A stretch of 64,000 bases of DNA, from the NCBI GenBank assembly GCA_964247055.1, contig OZ176056.1, forward strand, positions 2,108,001-2,172,000, written 5' to 3'. Positions within the stretch are counted from its first letter, which is position 1. Each line of letters begins with the position of its first letter. The translations under genes and the position numbers were made by a program. Positions 51,901-64,000 of this stretch are shown one piece after another. A model generated the notes under the pieces. The model was not told the DNA's origin, made no database searches, and worked only from the letters and a program-made list of their open reading frames with translations. Source of the DNA: Paragordius varius. Taxonomy: Eukaryota > Nematomorpha.

Positions 51901-54900
51901 CATCCACTCATCACCGAAGCCCCAATTCAGTAACAAGATAGACGGTGTTTTAGTTGTTAACAAGTTGAGAATAGATTGAAAACAGATTTTGCCGGACGGT
52001 TTATTGTAAGATTTGGCTAACTTGAGTTTACTGTAAAGGACTAAACAGATTAAAGTATTATTGTGGACATCCACTCATCACCGAAGCCCCAATTCAGTAA
52101 CAAGATAGATGGTGTTTTGGTTGTTAACGTGATGAGAATTGATTGAAAACAGATTTTGACGGACGCTTTATTGTAAGACTTGGCTAACTTCATTTTACTG
52201 TAAAGGACTAAATAGATTAGTTATTTTTGCATCCACTCATCACCGAAGCCCCAATTCAGTAACAAGATAGATGGTGTTTTAGTTTCTAACGAGTTGAGAA
52301 TTGATTGAAAACAGATTTTGACGGACGCTTTATTGTAAGACTTGGCTAACTTCCTTTTAGTGTAAAGGACTAAATAGATTAGTTATTTTTGCATCCACTC
52401 ATCACCGAAGCCCCAATTCAGTAACACGATAGATGGTGTTTTAGTTGTTAACGAGTTGAGAATTGATTGAAAACAGATTTTGCCGGACGGTTTATTGTAA
52501 GATTTGGCTAACTTGAGTTTACTGTAAAGGACTAAACAGATTAAAGTATTATTGTGGACATCCACTCATCACCGAAGCCCCAATTCAGTAACAAGATAGA
52601 TGGTGTTTTGGTTGTTAACGTGATGAGAATTGATTGAAAACAGATTTTGACGGACGCTTTATTGTAAGACTTGGCTAACTTCATTTTACTGTAAAGGACT
52701 AAATAGATTAGTTATTTTTGCATCCACTCATCACCGAAGCCCCAATTCAGTAACAAGATAGATGGTGTTTTAGTTGTTAACGAGTTGAGAATTGATTGAA
52801 AACAGATTTCGCCGGACAGTTTATTGTAAGAATTAGCTAACTTGAGTTTACCGTAAAGGACTAAATAGATTAGTTATTTTTGCATCCACTCATCACCAAA
52901 GCCCCAATTCAGTAACAAGATAGATGGTGTTTTAGTTGTTAACGAGTTGAGAATTGATTGAAAACAGATTTTGCCGGACGGTTTATTGTAAGATTTGGCT
53001 AACTTGAGTTTACTGTAAAGGACTAAACAGATTAAAGTATTATTGTGGACATCCACTCATCACCGAAGCCCCAATTCAGTAACAAGATAGACGGTGTTTT
53101 AGTTGTTAACAAGTTGAGAATTTATTGAAAACAGATTTTGCCGGACGGTTTATTGTAAGATTTGGCTAACTTGAGTTTACTGTAAAGGACAAAACAGATT
53201 AAAGTATTATTGTGGACATCCACTCATCACCGAAGCCCCAATTCAGTAACAAGATAGATGGTGTTTTAGTTGTTAACGAGTTGAGAATTGATTGAAAACA
53301 GATTTTGCCGGACGGTTTATTGTAAGATTTGGCTAACTTGAGTTTACTGTAAAGGACTAAACAGATTAAAGTATTATTGTTGACATCCACTCATCACCGA
53401 AGCCCCAATTCAGTAACAAGATAGACGGTGTTTTAGTTGTTAACAAGTTGAGAATTGATTGAAAACAGATTTTGCCGGACGGTTTATTGTAAGATTTGGC
53501 TAACTTGAGTTTACTGTAAAGGACAAAACAGATTAAAGTATTATTGTGGACATCCACTCATCACCGAAGCCCCAATTCAGTAACAAGATAGACGGTGTTT
53601 TAGTTGTTAACAAGTTGAGAATTGATTGAAAACAGATTTTGCCGGACGGTTTATTGTAAGATTTGGCTAACTTGAGTTTACTGTAAAGGACTAAACAGAT
53701 TAAAGTATTATTGTGGACATCCACTCATCACCGAAGCCCCAATTCAGTAACAAGATAGATGGTGTTTTGGTTGTTAACGTGATGAGAATTGATTGAAAAC
53801 AGATTTTGACGGACGCTTTATTGTAAGACTTGGCTAACTTCATTTTACTGTAAAGGACTAAATAGATTAGTTATTTTTGCATCCACTCATCACCGAAGCC
53901 CCAATTCAGTAACAAGATAGATGGTGTTTTAGTTTCTAACGAGTTGAGAATTGATTGAAAACAGATTTTGACGGACGCTTTATTGTAAGACTTGGCTAAC
54001 TTCCTTTTACTGTAAAGGACTAAATAGATTAGTTATTTTTGCATCCACTCATCACCGAAGCCCCAATTCAGTAACACGATAGATGGTGTTTTAGTTGTTA
54101 ACGAGTTGAGAATTGATTGAAAACAGATTTTGCCGGACGGTTTATTGTAAGATTTGGCTAACTTGAGTTTACTGTAAAGGACTAAACAGATTAAAGTATT
54201 ATTGTGGACATCCACTCATCACCGAAGCCCCAATTCAGTAACAAGATAGACGGTGTTTTAGTTGTTAACAAGTTGAGAATTGATTGAAAACAGATTTTGC
54301 CGGACGGTTTATTGTAAGATTTGGCTAACTTGAGTTTACTGTAAAGGACAAAACAGATTAAAGTATTATTGTGGACATCCACTCATCACCGAAGCCCCAA
54401 TTCAGTAACAAGATAGACGGTGTTTTAGTTGTTAACAAGTTGAGAATTGATTGAAAACAGATTTTGCCGGACGGTTTATTGTAAGATTTGGCTAACTTGA
54501 GTTTACTGTAAAGGACTAAACAGATTAAAGTATTATTGTGGACATCCACTCATCACCGAAGCCCCAATTCAGTAACAAGATAGATGGTGTTTTGGTTGTT
54601 AACGTGATGAGAATTGATTGAAAACAGATTTTGACGGACGCTTTATTGTAAGACTTGGCTAACTTCATTTTACTGTAAAGGACTAAATAGATTAGTTATT
54701 TTTGCATCCACTCATCACCGAAGCCCCAATTCAGTAACAAGATAGATGGTGTTTTAGTTTCTAACGAGTTGAGAATTGATTGAAAACAGATTTTGACGGA
54801 CGCTTTATTGTAAGACTTGGCTAACTTCCTGTTACTGTAAAGGACTAAATAGATTAGTTATTTTTGCATCCACTCATCACCGAAGCCCCAATTCAGTAAC

Positions 54901-57900
54901 AAGATAGATGGTGTTTTAGTTGTTAACGAGTTGAGAATTGATTGAAAACAGATTTCGCCGGACAGTTTATTGTAAGAATTAGCTAACTTGAGTTTACCGT
55001 AAAGGACTAAATAGATTAGTTATTTTTGCATCCACTCATCACGAAGCCCCAATTCAGTAACAAGATAGATGGTGTTTTAGTTGTTAACGAGTTGAGAATT
55101 GATTGATGACAGATTTCGCCGGACAGTTTATTGTAAGACTTGGCTAACTTGGGTTTACTGTAAAGGACTAAACAGATTAAGTTATTTTGTGCATCCACTC
55201 ATCACCGAAGCCCCCATTCAGTAACAAGATAGATGGTGTTTTAGTTGTTAACGAGTTGAGAATTGATTGAAAACAGATTTTGCCGGACGGTTGATTGTAA
55301 GACTTGGCTAACTTGAGTTTACTGTAAAGGACTAAACAGATTAAAGTATTATTTTGTACATCCACTCATCACCGAAGCCCCAATTCAGTAACAAGATAGA
55401 CGGTGTTTTGGTTGTTAACGAGTTGAGAATTGATTGAAAACAGATTTTGCCGGACGGTATATTGTAAAGACTTGGCTAACTTGAGTTTACTGTAAAGGAC
55501 TATACAGATTAAAGTATTAATGTGTACATCCACTCATCACCGAAGCCCCAATTCAGTAACAAGATAGATGGTGTTTTAGTTGTTAACAAGTTGAGAATTG
55601 ATTGAAAACAGATTTTGCCGGACGGTTTATTGTAAGATTTGGCTAACTAGAGTTTACTGTAAAGGACTAAACAGATTAAGTTATTTTGTGCATCCACTCA
55701 TCACCGAAGCCCCCATTCAGTAACAGATGGTGTTTTAGTTGTTAACGAGTTGAGAATTGATTGAAAACAGATTTTGCCGGACGGTTGATTGTGAGACTTC
55801 GCTAACTTGAGTTTACTGTAAAGGACTAAACAGATTAAAGTATTATTGTGTACATCCACTCATCACCGAAGCCCCAATTCAGTAACAGGATAGACGGTGT
55901 TTTGGTTGTTAACGAGTTGAGAATTGATTGAAAACAGATTTTGCCGGACGGTTTATTGTAAAGACTTGGCTAACTTTATTTTACTGTAAAGGACTAAATA
56001 GATTAGTTATTTTTGCATCCACTCATCACCGAAGCCCCAATTCAGTAACAAGATAGATGGTGTTTTAGTTGTTAACGAGTTGAGAATTGATTGAAAACAG
56101 ATTTCGCCGGACAGTTTATTGTAAGAATTAGCTAACTTGAGTTTACCGTAAAGGACTAAATAGATTAGTTATTTTTGCATCCACTCATCACCGAAGCCCC
56201 AATTCAGTAACAAGATAGATGGTGTTTTAGTTTCTAACGAGTTGAGAATTGATTGAAAACAGATTTTGACGGACGCTTTATTGTAAGACTTGGCTAACTT
56301 CCTTTTACTGTAAAGGACTAAATAGATTAGTTATTTTTGCATCCACTCATCACCGAAGCCCCAATTCAGTAACAAGATAGATGGTGTTTTAGTTGTTAAC
56401 GAGTTGAGAATTGATTGAAAACAGATTTTGCCGGACGGTTGATTGTGAGACTTCGCTAACTTGAGTTTACTGTAAAGGACTAAACAGATTAAAGTATTAT
56501 TGTGTACATCCACTCATCACCGAAGCCCCAATTCAGTAACAAGATAGACGGTGTTTTGGTTGTTAACGAGTTGAGAATTGATTGAAAACAGATTTTGCCG
56601 GACGGTTTATTGTAAAGACTTGGCTAACTTGAGTTTACTGTAAAGGACTAAACAGATTAAAGTATTATTGTGTACATCCACTCATTACCGAAGCCGCCAT
56701 TCAGTAACAAGATAGATGGTGTTTTGGTTGTTAACGAGTTGAGAATTGATTGAAAACAGATTTTGCCGGACGGTTTATTGTAAGACTTGGCTAACTTGAG
56801 TTTACTGTAAATAACTAAACAGATTAAAGTATTAATGTGTACATCCACTCATCACCGAAGCCCCAATTCAGTAACAAGATAGACGGTGTTTTAGTTGTTA
56901 ACAAGTTGAGAATTGATTGAAAACAGATTTTGCCGGACGGTTTATTGTAAGATTTGGCTAACTTGAGTTTACTGTAAAGGACTAAACAGATTAAAGTATT
57001 ATTGTGGACATCCACTCATCACCGAAGCCCCAATTCAGTAACAAGATAGACGGTGTTTTAGTTGTTAACAAGTTGAGAATTGATTGAAAACAGATTTTGC
57101 CGGACGGTTTATTGTAAGATTTGGCTAACTTGAGTTTACTGTAAAGGACTAAACAGATTAAAGTATTATTGTGGACATCCACTCATCACCGAAGCCCCAA
57201 TTCAGTAACAAGATAGATGGTGTTTTGGTTGTTAACGTGATGAGAATTGATTGAAAACAGATTTTGACGGACGCTTTATTGTAAGACTTGGCTAACTTCA
57301 TTTTACTGTAAAGGACTAAATAGATTAGTTATTTTTGCATCCACTCATCACCGAAGCCCCAATTCAGTAACAAGATAGATGGTGTTTTAGTTTCTAACGA
57401 GTTGAGAATTGATTGAAAACAGATTTTGACGGACGCTTTATTGTAAGACTTGGCTAACTTCCTTTTACTGTAAAGGACTAAATAGATTAGTTATTTTTGC
57501 ATCCACTCATCACCGAAGCCCCAATTCAGTAACACGATAGATGGTGTTTTAGTTGTTAACGAGTTGAGAATTGATTGAAAACAGATTTTGCCGGACGGTT
57601 TATTGTAAGATTTGGCTAACTTGAGTTTACTGTAAAGGACTAAACAGATTAAAGTATTATTGTGGACATCCACTCATCACCGAAGCCCCAATTCAGTAAC
57701 AAGATAGACGGTGTTTTAGTTGTTAACAAGTTGAGAATTGATTGAAAACAGATTTTGCCGGACGGTTTATTGTAAGATTTGGCTAACTTGAGTTTACTGT
57801 AAAGGACAAAACAGATTAAAGTATTATTGTGGACATCCACTCATCACCGAAGCCCCAATTCAGTAACAAGATAGACGGTGTTTTAGTTGTTAACAAGTTG

Positions 57901-60900
57901 AGAATTGATTGAAAACAGATTTTGCCGGACGGTTTATTGTAAGATTTGGCTAACTTGAGTTTACTGTAAAGGACTAAACAGATTAAAGTATTATTGTGGA
58001 CATCCACTCATCACCGAAGCCCCAATTCAGTAACAAGATAGATGGTGTTTTGGTTGTTAACGTGATGAGAATTGATTGAAAACAGATTTTGACGGACGCT
58101 TTATTGTAAGACTTGGCTAACTTCATTTTACTGTAAAGGACTAAATAGATTAGTTATTTTTGCATCCACTCATCACCGAAGCCCCAATTCAGTAACAAGA
58201 TAGATGGTGTTTTAGTTTCTAACGAGTTGAGAATTGATTGAAAACAGATTTTGACGGACGCTTTATTGTAAGACTTGGCTAACTTCCTGTTACTGTAAAG
58301 GACTAAATAGATTAGTTATTTTTGCATCCACTCATCACCGAAGCCCCAATTCAGTAACAAGATAGATGGTGTTTTAGTTGTTAACGAGTTGAGAATTGAT
58401 TGAAAACAGATTTCGCCGGACAGTTTATTGTAAGAATTAGCTAACTTGAGTTTACCGTAAAGGACTAAATAGATTAGTTATTTTTGCATCCACTCATCAC
58501 GAAGCCCCAATTCAGTAACAAGATAGATGGTGTTTTAGTTGTTAACGAGTTGAGAATTGATTGATGACAGATTTCGCCGGACAGTTTATTGTAAGACTTG
58601 GCTAACTTGGGTTTACTGTAAAGGACTAAACAGATTAAGTTATTTTGTGCATCCACTCATCACCGAAGCCCCCATTCAGTAACAAGATAGATGGTGTTTT
58701 AGTTGTTAACGAGTTGAGAATTGATTGAAAACAGATTTTGCCGGACGGTTGATTGTAAGACTTGGCTAACTTGAGTTTACTGTAAAGGACTAAACAGATT
58801 AAAGTATTATTTTGTACATCCACTCATCACCGAAGCCCCAATTCAGTAACAAGATAGACGGTGTTTTGGTTGTTAACGAGTTGAGAATTGATTGAAAACA
58901 GATTTTGCCGGACGGTATATTGTAAAGACTTGGCTAACTTGAGTTTACTGTAAAGGACTATACAGATTAAAGTATTAATGTGTACATCCACTCATCACCG
59001 AAGCCCCAATTCAGTAACAAGATAGATGGTGTTTTAGTTGTTAACAAGTTGAGAATTGATTGAAAACAGATTTTGCCGGACGGTTTATTGTAAGATTTGG
59101 CTAACTAGAGTTTACTGTAAAGGACTAAACAGATTAAGTTATTTTGTGCATCCACTCATCACCGAAGCCCCCATTCAGTAACAGATGGTGTTTTAGTTGT
59201 TAACGAGTTGAGAATTGATTGAAAACAGATTTTGCCGGACGGTTGATTGTGAGACTTCGCTAACTTGAGTTTACTGTAAAGGACTAAACAGATTAAAGTA
59301 TTATTGTGTACATCCACTCATCACCGAAGCCCCAATTCAGTAACAGGATAGACGGTGTTTTGGTTGTTAACGAGTTGAGAATTGATTGAAAACAGATTTT
59401 GCCGGACGGTTTATTGTAAAGACTTGGCTAACTTTATTTTACTGTAAAGGACTAAATAGATTAGTTATTTTTGCATCCACTCATCACCGAAGCCCCAATT
59501 CAGTAACAAGATAGATGGTGTTTTAGTTGTTAACGAGTTGAGAATTGATTGAAAACAGATTTCGCCGGACAGTTTATTGTAAGAATTAGCTAACTTGAGT
59601 TTACCGTAAAGGACTAAATAGATTAGTTATTTTTGCATCCACTCATCACCGAAGCCCCAATTCAGTAACAAGATAGATGGTGTTTTAGTTTCTAACGAGT
59701 TGAGAATTGATTGAAAACAGATTTTGACGGACGCTTTATTGTAAGACTTGGCTAACTTCCTTTTACTGTAAAGGACTAAATAGATTAGTTATTTTTGCAT
59801 CCACTCATCACCGAAGCCCCAATTCAGTAACAAGATAGATGGTGTTTTAGTTGTTAACGAGTTGAGAATTGATTGAAAACAGATTTTGCCGGACGGTTGA
59901 TTGTGAGACTTCGCTAACTTGAGTTTACTGTAAAGGACTAAACAGATTAAAGTATTATTGTGTACATCCACTCATCACCGAAGCCCCAATTCAGTAACAA
60001 GATAGACGGTGTTTTGGTTGTTAACGAGTTGAGAATTGATTGAAAACAGATTTTGCCGGACGGTTTATTGTAAAGACTTGGCTAACTTGAGTTTACTGTA
60101 AAGGACTAAACAGATTAAAGTATTATTGTGTACATCCACTCATTACCGAAGCCGCCATTCAGTAACAAGATAGATGGTGTTTTGGTTGTTAACGAGTTGA
60201 GAATTGATTGAAAACAGATTTTGCCGGACGGTTTATTGTAAGACTTGGCTAACTTGAGTTTACTGTAAATAACTAAACAGATTAAAGTATTAATGTGTAC
60301 ATCCACTCATCACCGAAGCCCCAATTCAGTAACAAGATAGACGGTGTTTTAGTTGTTAACAAGTTGAGAATTGATTGAAAACAGATTTTGCCGGACGGTT
60401 TATTGTAAGATTTGGCTAACTTGAGTTTACTGTAAAGGACTAAACAGATTAAAGTATTATTGTGGACATCCACTCATCACCGAAGCCCCAATTCAGTAAC
60501 AAGATAGACGGTGTTTTAGTTGTTAACAAGTTGAGAATTGATTGAAAACAGATTTTGCCGGACGGTTTATTGTAAGATTTGGCTAACTTGAGTTTACTGT
60601 AAAGGACTAAACAGATTAAAGTATTATTGTGGACATCCACTCATTACCGAAGCCGCCATTCAGTAACAAGATAGATGGTGTTTTGGTTGTTAACGAGTTG
60701 AGAATTGATTGAAAACAGATTTTGCCGGACGGTTGATTGTAAGACTTGGCTAACTTGAGTTTACTGTAAAGGACTAAACAGATTAAAGTATTAGTGTGTA
60801 CATCCACTCATCACCGAAGCCCCAATTCAGTAACAAGATAGATGGTGTTTTAATTGTTAACAAGTTGAGAATTGATTGAAAACAGATTTTGCCGGACGGT

Positions 60901-62485
60901 TTATTGTAAGACTTGGCTAACTTGAGTTTACTGTAAATAACTAAACAGATTAAAGTATTAATGTGTACATCCACTCATCACCGAAGCCCCAATTCAGTAA
61001 CAAGATAGACGGTGTTTTAGTTGTTAACAAGTTGAGAATTGATTGAAAACAGATTTTGCCGGACGGTTTATTGTAAGATTTGGCTAACTTGAGTTTACTG
61101 TAAAGGAACAGATTAAAGTATTATTGTGTACATCCACTCATCACCGAAGCCGCCATTCAGTAACAAGATAGATGGTGTTTTGGTTGTTAACGAGTTGAGA
61201 ATTGATTGAAAACAGATTTTGCCGGACGGTTTATTGTAAGATTTGGCTAACTTGAGTTTACTGTAAAGGACTAAACAGATTAAAATATTATTGTGTACAT
61301 CCACTCATCACCGAAGCCCCAATTCAGTAACAAGATAGACGGTGTTTTGGTTGTTAACGAGTTGAGAATTGATTGAAAACAGATTTTGCCGGACGGTTTA
61401 TTGTAAGATTTGGCTAACTTGAGTTTACTGTAAAGGACTAAACAGATTAAAATATTATTGTGTACATCCACTCATCACCGAAGCCCCAATTCAGTAACAA
61501 GATAGATGGTGTTTTAGTTGTTAACGAGTTGAGAATTGATTGAAAACAGATTTTGCCGGACGGTTTATTGTAAGATTTGGCTAACTTGAGTTTACTGTAA
61601 AGGACTAAACAGATTAAAGTATTATTGTGGACATCCACTCATCACCGAAGCCCCAATTCAGTAACAAGATAGATGGTGTTTTAGTTGTTAACGAGTATGA
61701 TTGAAAACAGATTTCGCCGGACAGTTTATTGTAAGAATTAGCTAACTTGAGTTTACCGTAAAGGACTAAACAGATTAAAGTATTATTGTGGACATCCACT
61801 CATCACCGAAGCCCCACATCAGTAACAAGATAGACGGTGTTTTGGTTGTAAACGAGTTGAGAATTGATTGAAAACAGATTTCGCCGGACAGTTTATTGTA
61901 AGACTTGGCTAACTTGGGTTTACTGTATAGGACTAAACAGATTAAAGTATTATTGTGTACATCCACTCATCACCGAAGCCGCCATTCAGTAACAAGATAG
62001 ATGGTGTTTTAGTTGTTAACGAGTTGAGAATTGATTGAAAACAGATTTTGCCGGACGGTTGATTGTAAGATTTGGCTAACTTGAGTTTACTGTAAAGGAC
62101 TAAACAGATTAAAATATTATTGTGTACATCCACTCATCACCGAAGCCCCAATTCAGTAACAAGATAGACGGTGTTTTGGTTGTTAACGAGTTGAGAATTG
62201 ATTGAAAACAGATTTTGCCGGACGGTTTATTGTAAGATTTGGCTAACTTGAGTTTACTGTAAAGGACTAACCAGATTAAAGTATTATTGTGTACATCCAC
62301 TCATCACCGAAGCCCCAATTCAGTAACAAGATAGACGATGTTTTGGTTGTTAACGAGTTGAGAATTGATTGAAAACAGATTTTGCCGGACGGTGTTTTGT
62401 AAAGACTTGGCTAACTTGAGTTTATTGTAAAGGCCTAAACAGATTAAAGTATTATTGTGTACATCCACTCATTACCGAACCCACC
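48931..62485 (+). repeat. Satellite array B, ~167-bp monomer with higher-order blocks
   Basis: Same monomer and edges as array A, but about 82 copies. Higher-order structure is visible from repeated monomer variants. A 2,308-bp block is repeated in tandem (the monomers starting near 50,566, 50,891, 51,058, 51,225, 51,725 and 51,883 recur at 52,874 through 54,191). A 3,458-bp block of about 21 monomers is repeated in tandem (53,533-56,990 and 56,991-60,448). A 658-bp block recurs at 51,725 and 52,383. Monomer variants carry marks such as GTTAACGTGATGAG, TTTCTAACGAG and GATTTCGCCGGACAG. Confidence 0.97.
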
Positions 62486-62804
62486 GATTTTCAAAACAAG
62501 AGAAGGTTGTAGGTTTTATGTATTCTATTTGTGTCTTATTATTTAAAAAACATTAACTTTAATAAAATGATTGTTGCTTAAATTATATATGCTCATGTTT
62601 TAAGCATTTTGTACAATAACGAGAAAAAGCTATTTCACAAATATTAATATTACAAACACAACATGGAAAAATTGAAAAATATTTTTTTAAAAGACTACTC
62701 TACTTATTCATAAATTATGATTCCCATAATTATAAAAATAAGCTAAACCAATTTACATCTCTAATTCCCATTTCACAACCCAAAGAGTTAAATAGAAAAA
62801 ACAA

Positions 62805-62861
62805 AAAAAAGAAATGGTTGTTTTTAATTTTTACTTATTGTCTGTGTAATTCAAATTACTG
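62805..62861. mobile_element. MITE right end at duplication boundary, copy B
   Basis: Counterpart of 23,215-23,274, ending TTACTG then TA. Beyond it the sequence changes to the hAT remnant. Confidence 0.6.
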
Positions 62862-62916
62862 TAAGTTTGATTATACACATTTTAAAAATGTGAAAATGTA
62901 AAATAATCATTTTAAA

Positions 62917-63850
62917 CTACCGAAAATGTTCATTAAAAATAAAAACAAGGATTTTTTCATAAGATATCCACCTTATCAAATGACCCCACATGCTCAATGA
63001 AAATGGGCGAACACTGCAGTGACTTACCGAGCAGGCGCCCGGGGCATAAAAACGATCTTGACCCATCGTCGATCGCATATATGTTAAAATAAATTTTAGT
63101 TTGCTGGAGGTTTCAAAACTAGCGACTGACGTTGAAATAGTTAAAAGTATTTGAAGTGCAATCCTTGTATTGGGAAACACCGCCGCATAAAATTATAAAG
63201 GTTAAGAGTTCTAAAGGAGTTTCAGGTTTGACACCTTTTCGACTTAGGAGTACTATCCTACAATCACAAATTTCATTAAATAGATCTGTTCCATTAAAAT
63301 CTCTATTGCAAAATTCGCCTATATATTTACTCTTATTTTTAAATCTTATTGTTATTTATTATCAATATTTTTGATATCTACAAAAATCTATAGTTTTCAT
63401 ATAATTTTAGCTTTTTTATGGCTTCCTCAAAAATTTGATTCCAATATCATTAGTTAAGGATTCAAGGTCCTTAAATGCTTCATTAAAATTAATTTTAGGA
63501 TCTTGCAATCTATGTTAAACCCTATTGATTCTTTTTCGTATTTGCTTGAAAAAAATTAACGTTAGAAATTAAAAACACTCTGGATTAAAACGGATGCCTC
63601 ACTTCTTGTTTCACTAGTATTTGAAGTATTTTTACTTAAATCTCTAATAGCTCTATCAAATCATTTATTCCCTCAACAATGCCATTTGCTTGAATTCTGA
63701 CACTCCATCGGGTTTCAGACTCACGCTTAACAGTTTTTTTAGTTTCTTTTTTAGTATGTCCCATCTAATAGTTGAACGTAAAAAAGATAGATATTTTAAA
63801 TTATTCCGGCGCAGGTCACAACAATAATATCTTGTTTTGATTTTTTCCAT
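62917..63850 (-). pseudogene. Decayed hAT transposase (ZMYM1-like)
   Basis: Pieces read on the minus strand: STIRWDILKK and SETRWSVRIQANG near 63,700-63,800, SKNTSNTSETRSEASVLIQS near 63,560-63,640, LQDPKINFNEAFKDLESL near 63,440-63,500, and the C-terminal dimerisation segment NTRIALQILLTISTSVASFE...LTYMRSTMGQDRF near 63,050-63,180. These follow the order seen in hAT transposases of the ZMYM1/DUF4371 kind. At least two frame changes and several stops break it, and the N-terminal zinc-finger part is missing. Beyond the last piece a GC-rich CCCCGGGCGCCTGCTCGG and CAGTGTTCGCCC look like the element's 3' terminal region. It is not expressed as a whole protein. Confidence 0.8.
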
Positions 63851-64000
63851 TTCAACATTTTATGAAGTATTACAACCAAATGCCCCTTAAAATATCTCAA
63901 AAAATATTTTTAGCGTCAGGCTAAATTTAATGATGTGCAGTTTAAGCCTCTTAGGCACATGATAAAGCAAATAGGTAAAAAATCTCCATATACTTTTCGG
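63840..64000 (+). repeat. Start of a third, diverged duplicate
   Basis: From about 63,886 the sequence follows positions 521-620 of copy A (GGCTAAATTTAATGATGTGC, GCCTCTTAGG, then GGTAAAAA), with a weaker match from 63,840 to 480 onward (TTTTTCCATTTCAACATTTT). It is more diverged than copies A and B are from each other and lacks the ACC-proximal part. Confidence 0.75.

Larger units (their letters stand above)
33129..62862 (+). repeat. Segmental duplication, copy B
   Basis: Direct second copy of 1-23,275, and the 5' flank of the ACC gene that starts at 33,129. It is longer than copy A mainly because its satellite array is more than twice as long. It carries its own version of the micro-exon gene (47,072-34,839). 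It has copy-specific insertions at 35,708-35,920 and 44,945-45,305, and it lacks the MITEs found in copy A at 8,189-8,763 and 10,114-10,345. Homology ends near 62,862, after a MITE end, where the decayed hAT region begins. Confidence 0.93.

Noticed and set aside
49417-62300. Dozens of open frames of about 60 codons on the minus strand (MDVHNNTLICLVLYSKLKLA...)
   Set aside because: They repeat with the satellite monomer. Monomer lengths near 167 are not multiples of three, so successive frames overlap and do not join, and the frames vary freely with monomer variants.
16950-62485. CENP-B box in the satellite
   Set aside because: No monomer contains the TTCG...A..CGGG pattern; CCGGACGG lies in an unrelated context.
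1-64000. tRNA or rRNA genes
   Set aside because: No GC-rich cloverleaf or rRNA-like segment was noticed in reading either strand; a covariance-model search was not possible.

Overview
The window is extremely AT-rich, intron-bearing DNA from an animal nuclear genome. The animal call rests on an acetyl-CoA carboxylase (ACC) gene on the minus strand whose conceptual protein has the metazoan form of the biotin carboxylase domain. The species cannot be named. Two gene-structure traits, a 26-nt intron at the 5' end of ACC and a gene built almost wholly of micro-exons, recall parasitic flatworms such as schistosomes. Micro-exon effector genes are also known in gall-forming aphids, so this is a hint and not an identification.

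The layout is a large tandem duplication. Copy A (1-23,275) and copy B (33,129-62,862) are collinear in the same orientation, with position 1 matching 33,129. Between them lie the ACC exons (33,129 down to 25,420, minus strand) and three exons of an unidentified gene end (25,043 down to 23,947). Each copy is the 5' flank of an ACC start codon. The flank of copy A begins exactly at the window edge, so a further ACC copy is expected to its left. A third, more diverged copy starts near 63,840 at the right edge, next to a decayed hAT transposase.

Inside each copy, on the minus strand, I reconstruct a gene of about 29 tiny exons (6-70 nt, most under 50 nt) spread over about 13 kb: 14,688 to 1,716 in copy A and 47,072 to 34,839 in copy B. 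The exons stay in one frame through every splice in both copies. They predict a protein of about 270-281 residues with seven N-glycosylation sequons packed between residues 42 and 118, and an acidic, helical C-terminal half. This micro-exon gene pair is the main discovery candidate. No single exon is long enough for ordinary ORF finding to see it.

Upstream of each micro-exon gene is an array of a ~167-bp satellite: about 5.9 kb in copy A (16,950-22,892) and about 13.6 kb in copy B (48,931-62,485). Array B has higher-order tandem blocks of 2,308 and 3,458 bp. Several families of short inverted-repeat DNA elements (MITE-like, with TA target sites and CAG ends, plus one family with iterated subterminal motifs) are scattered through the introns. 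Some occupy only one copy, so their insertion can be dated relative to the duplication.
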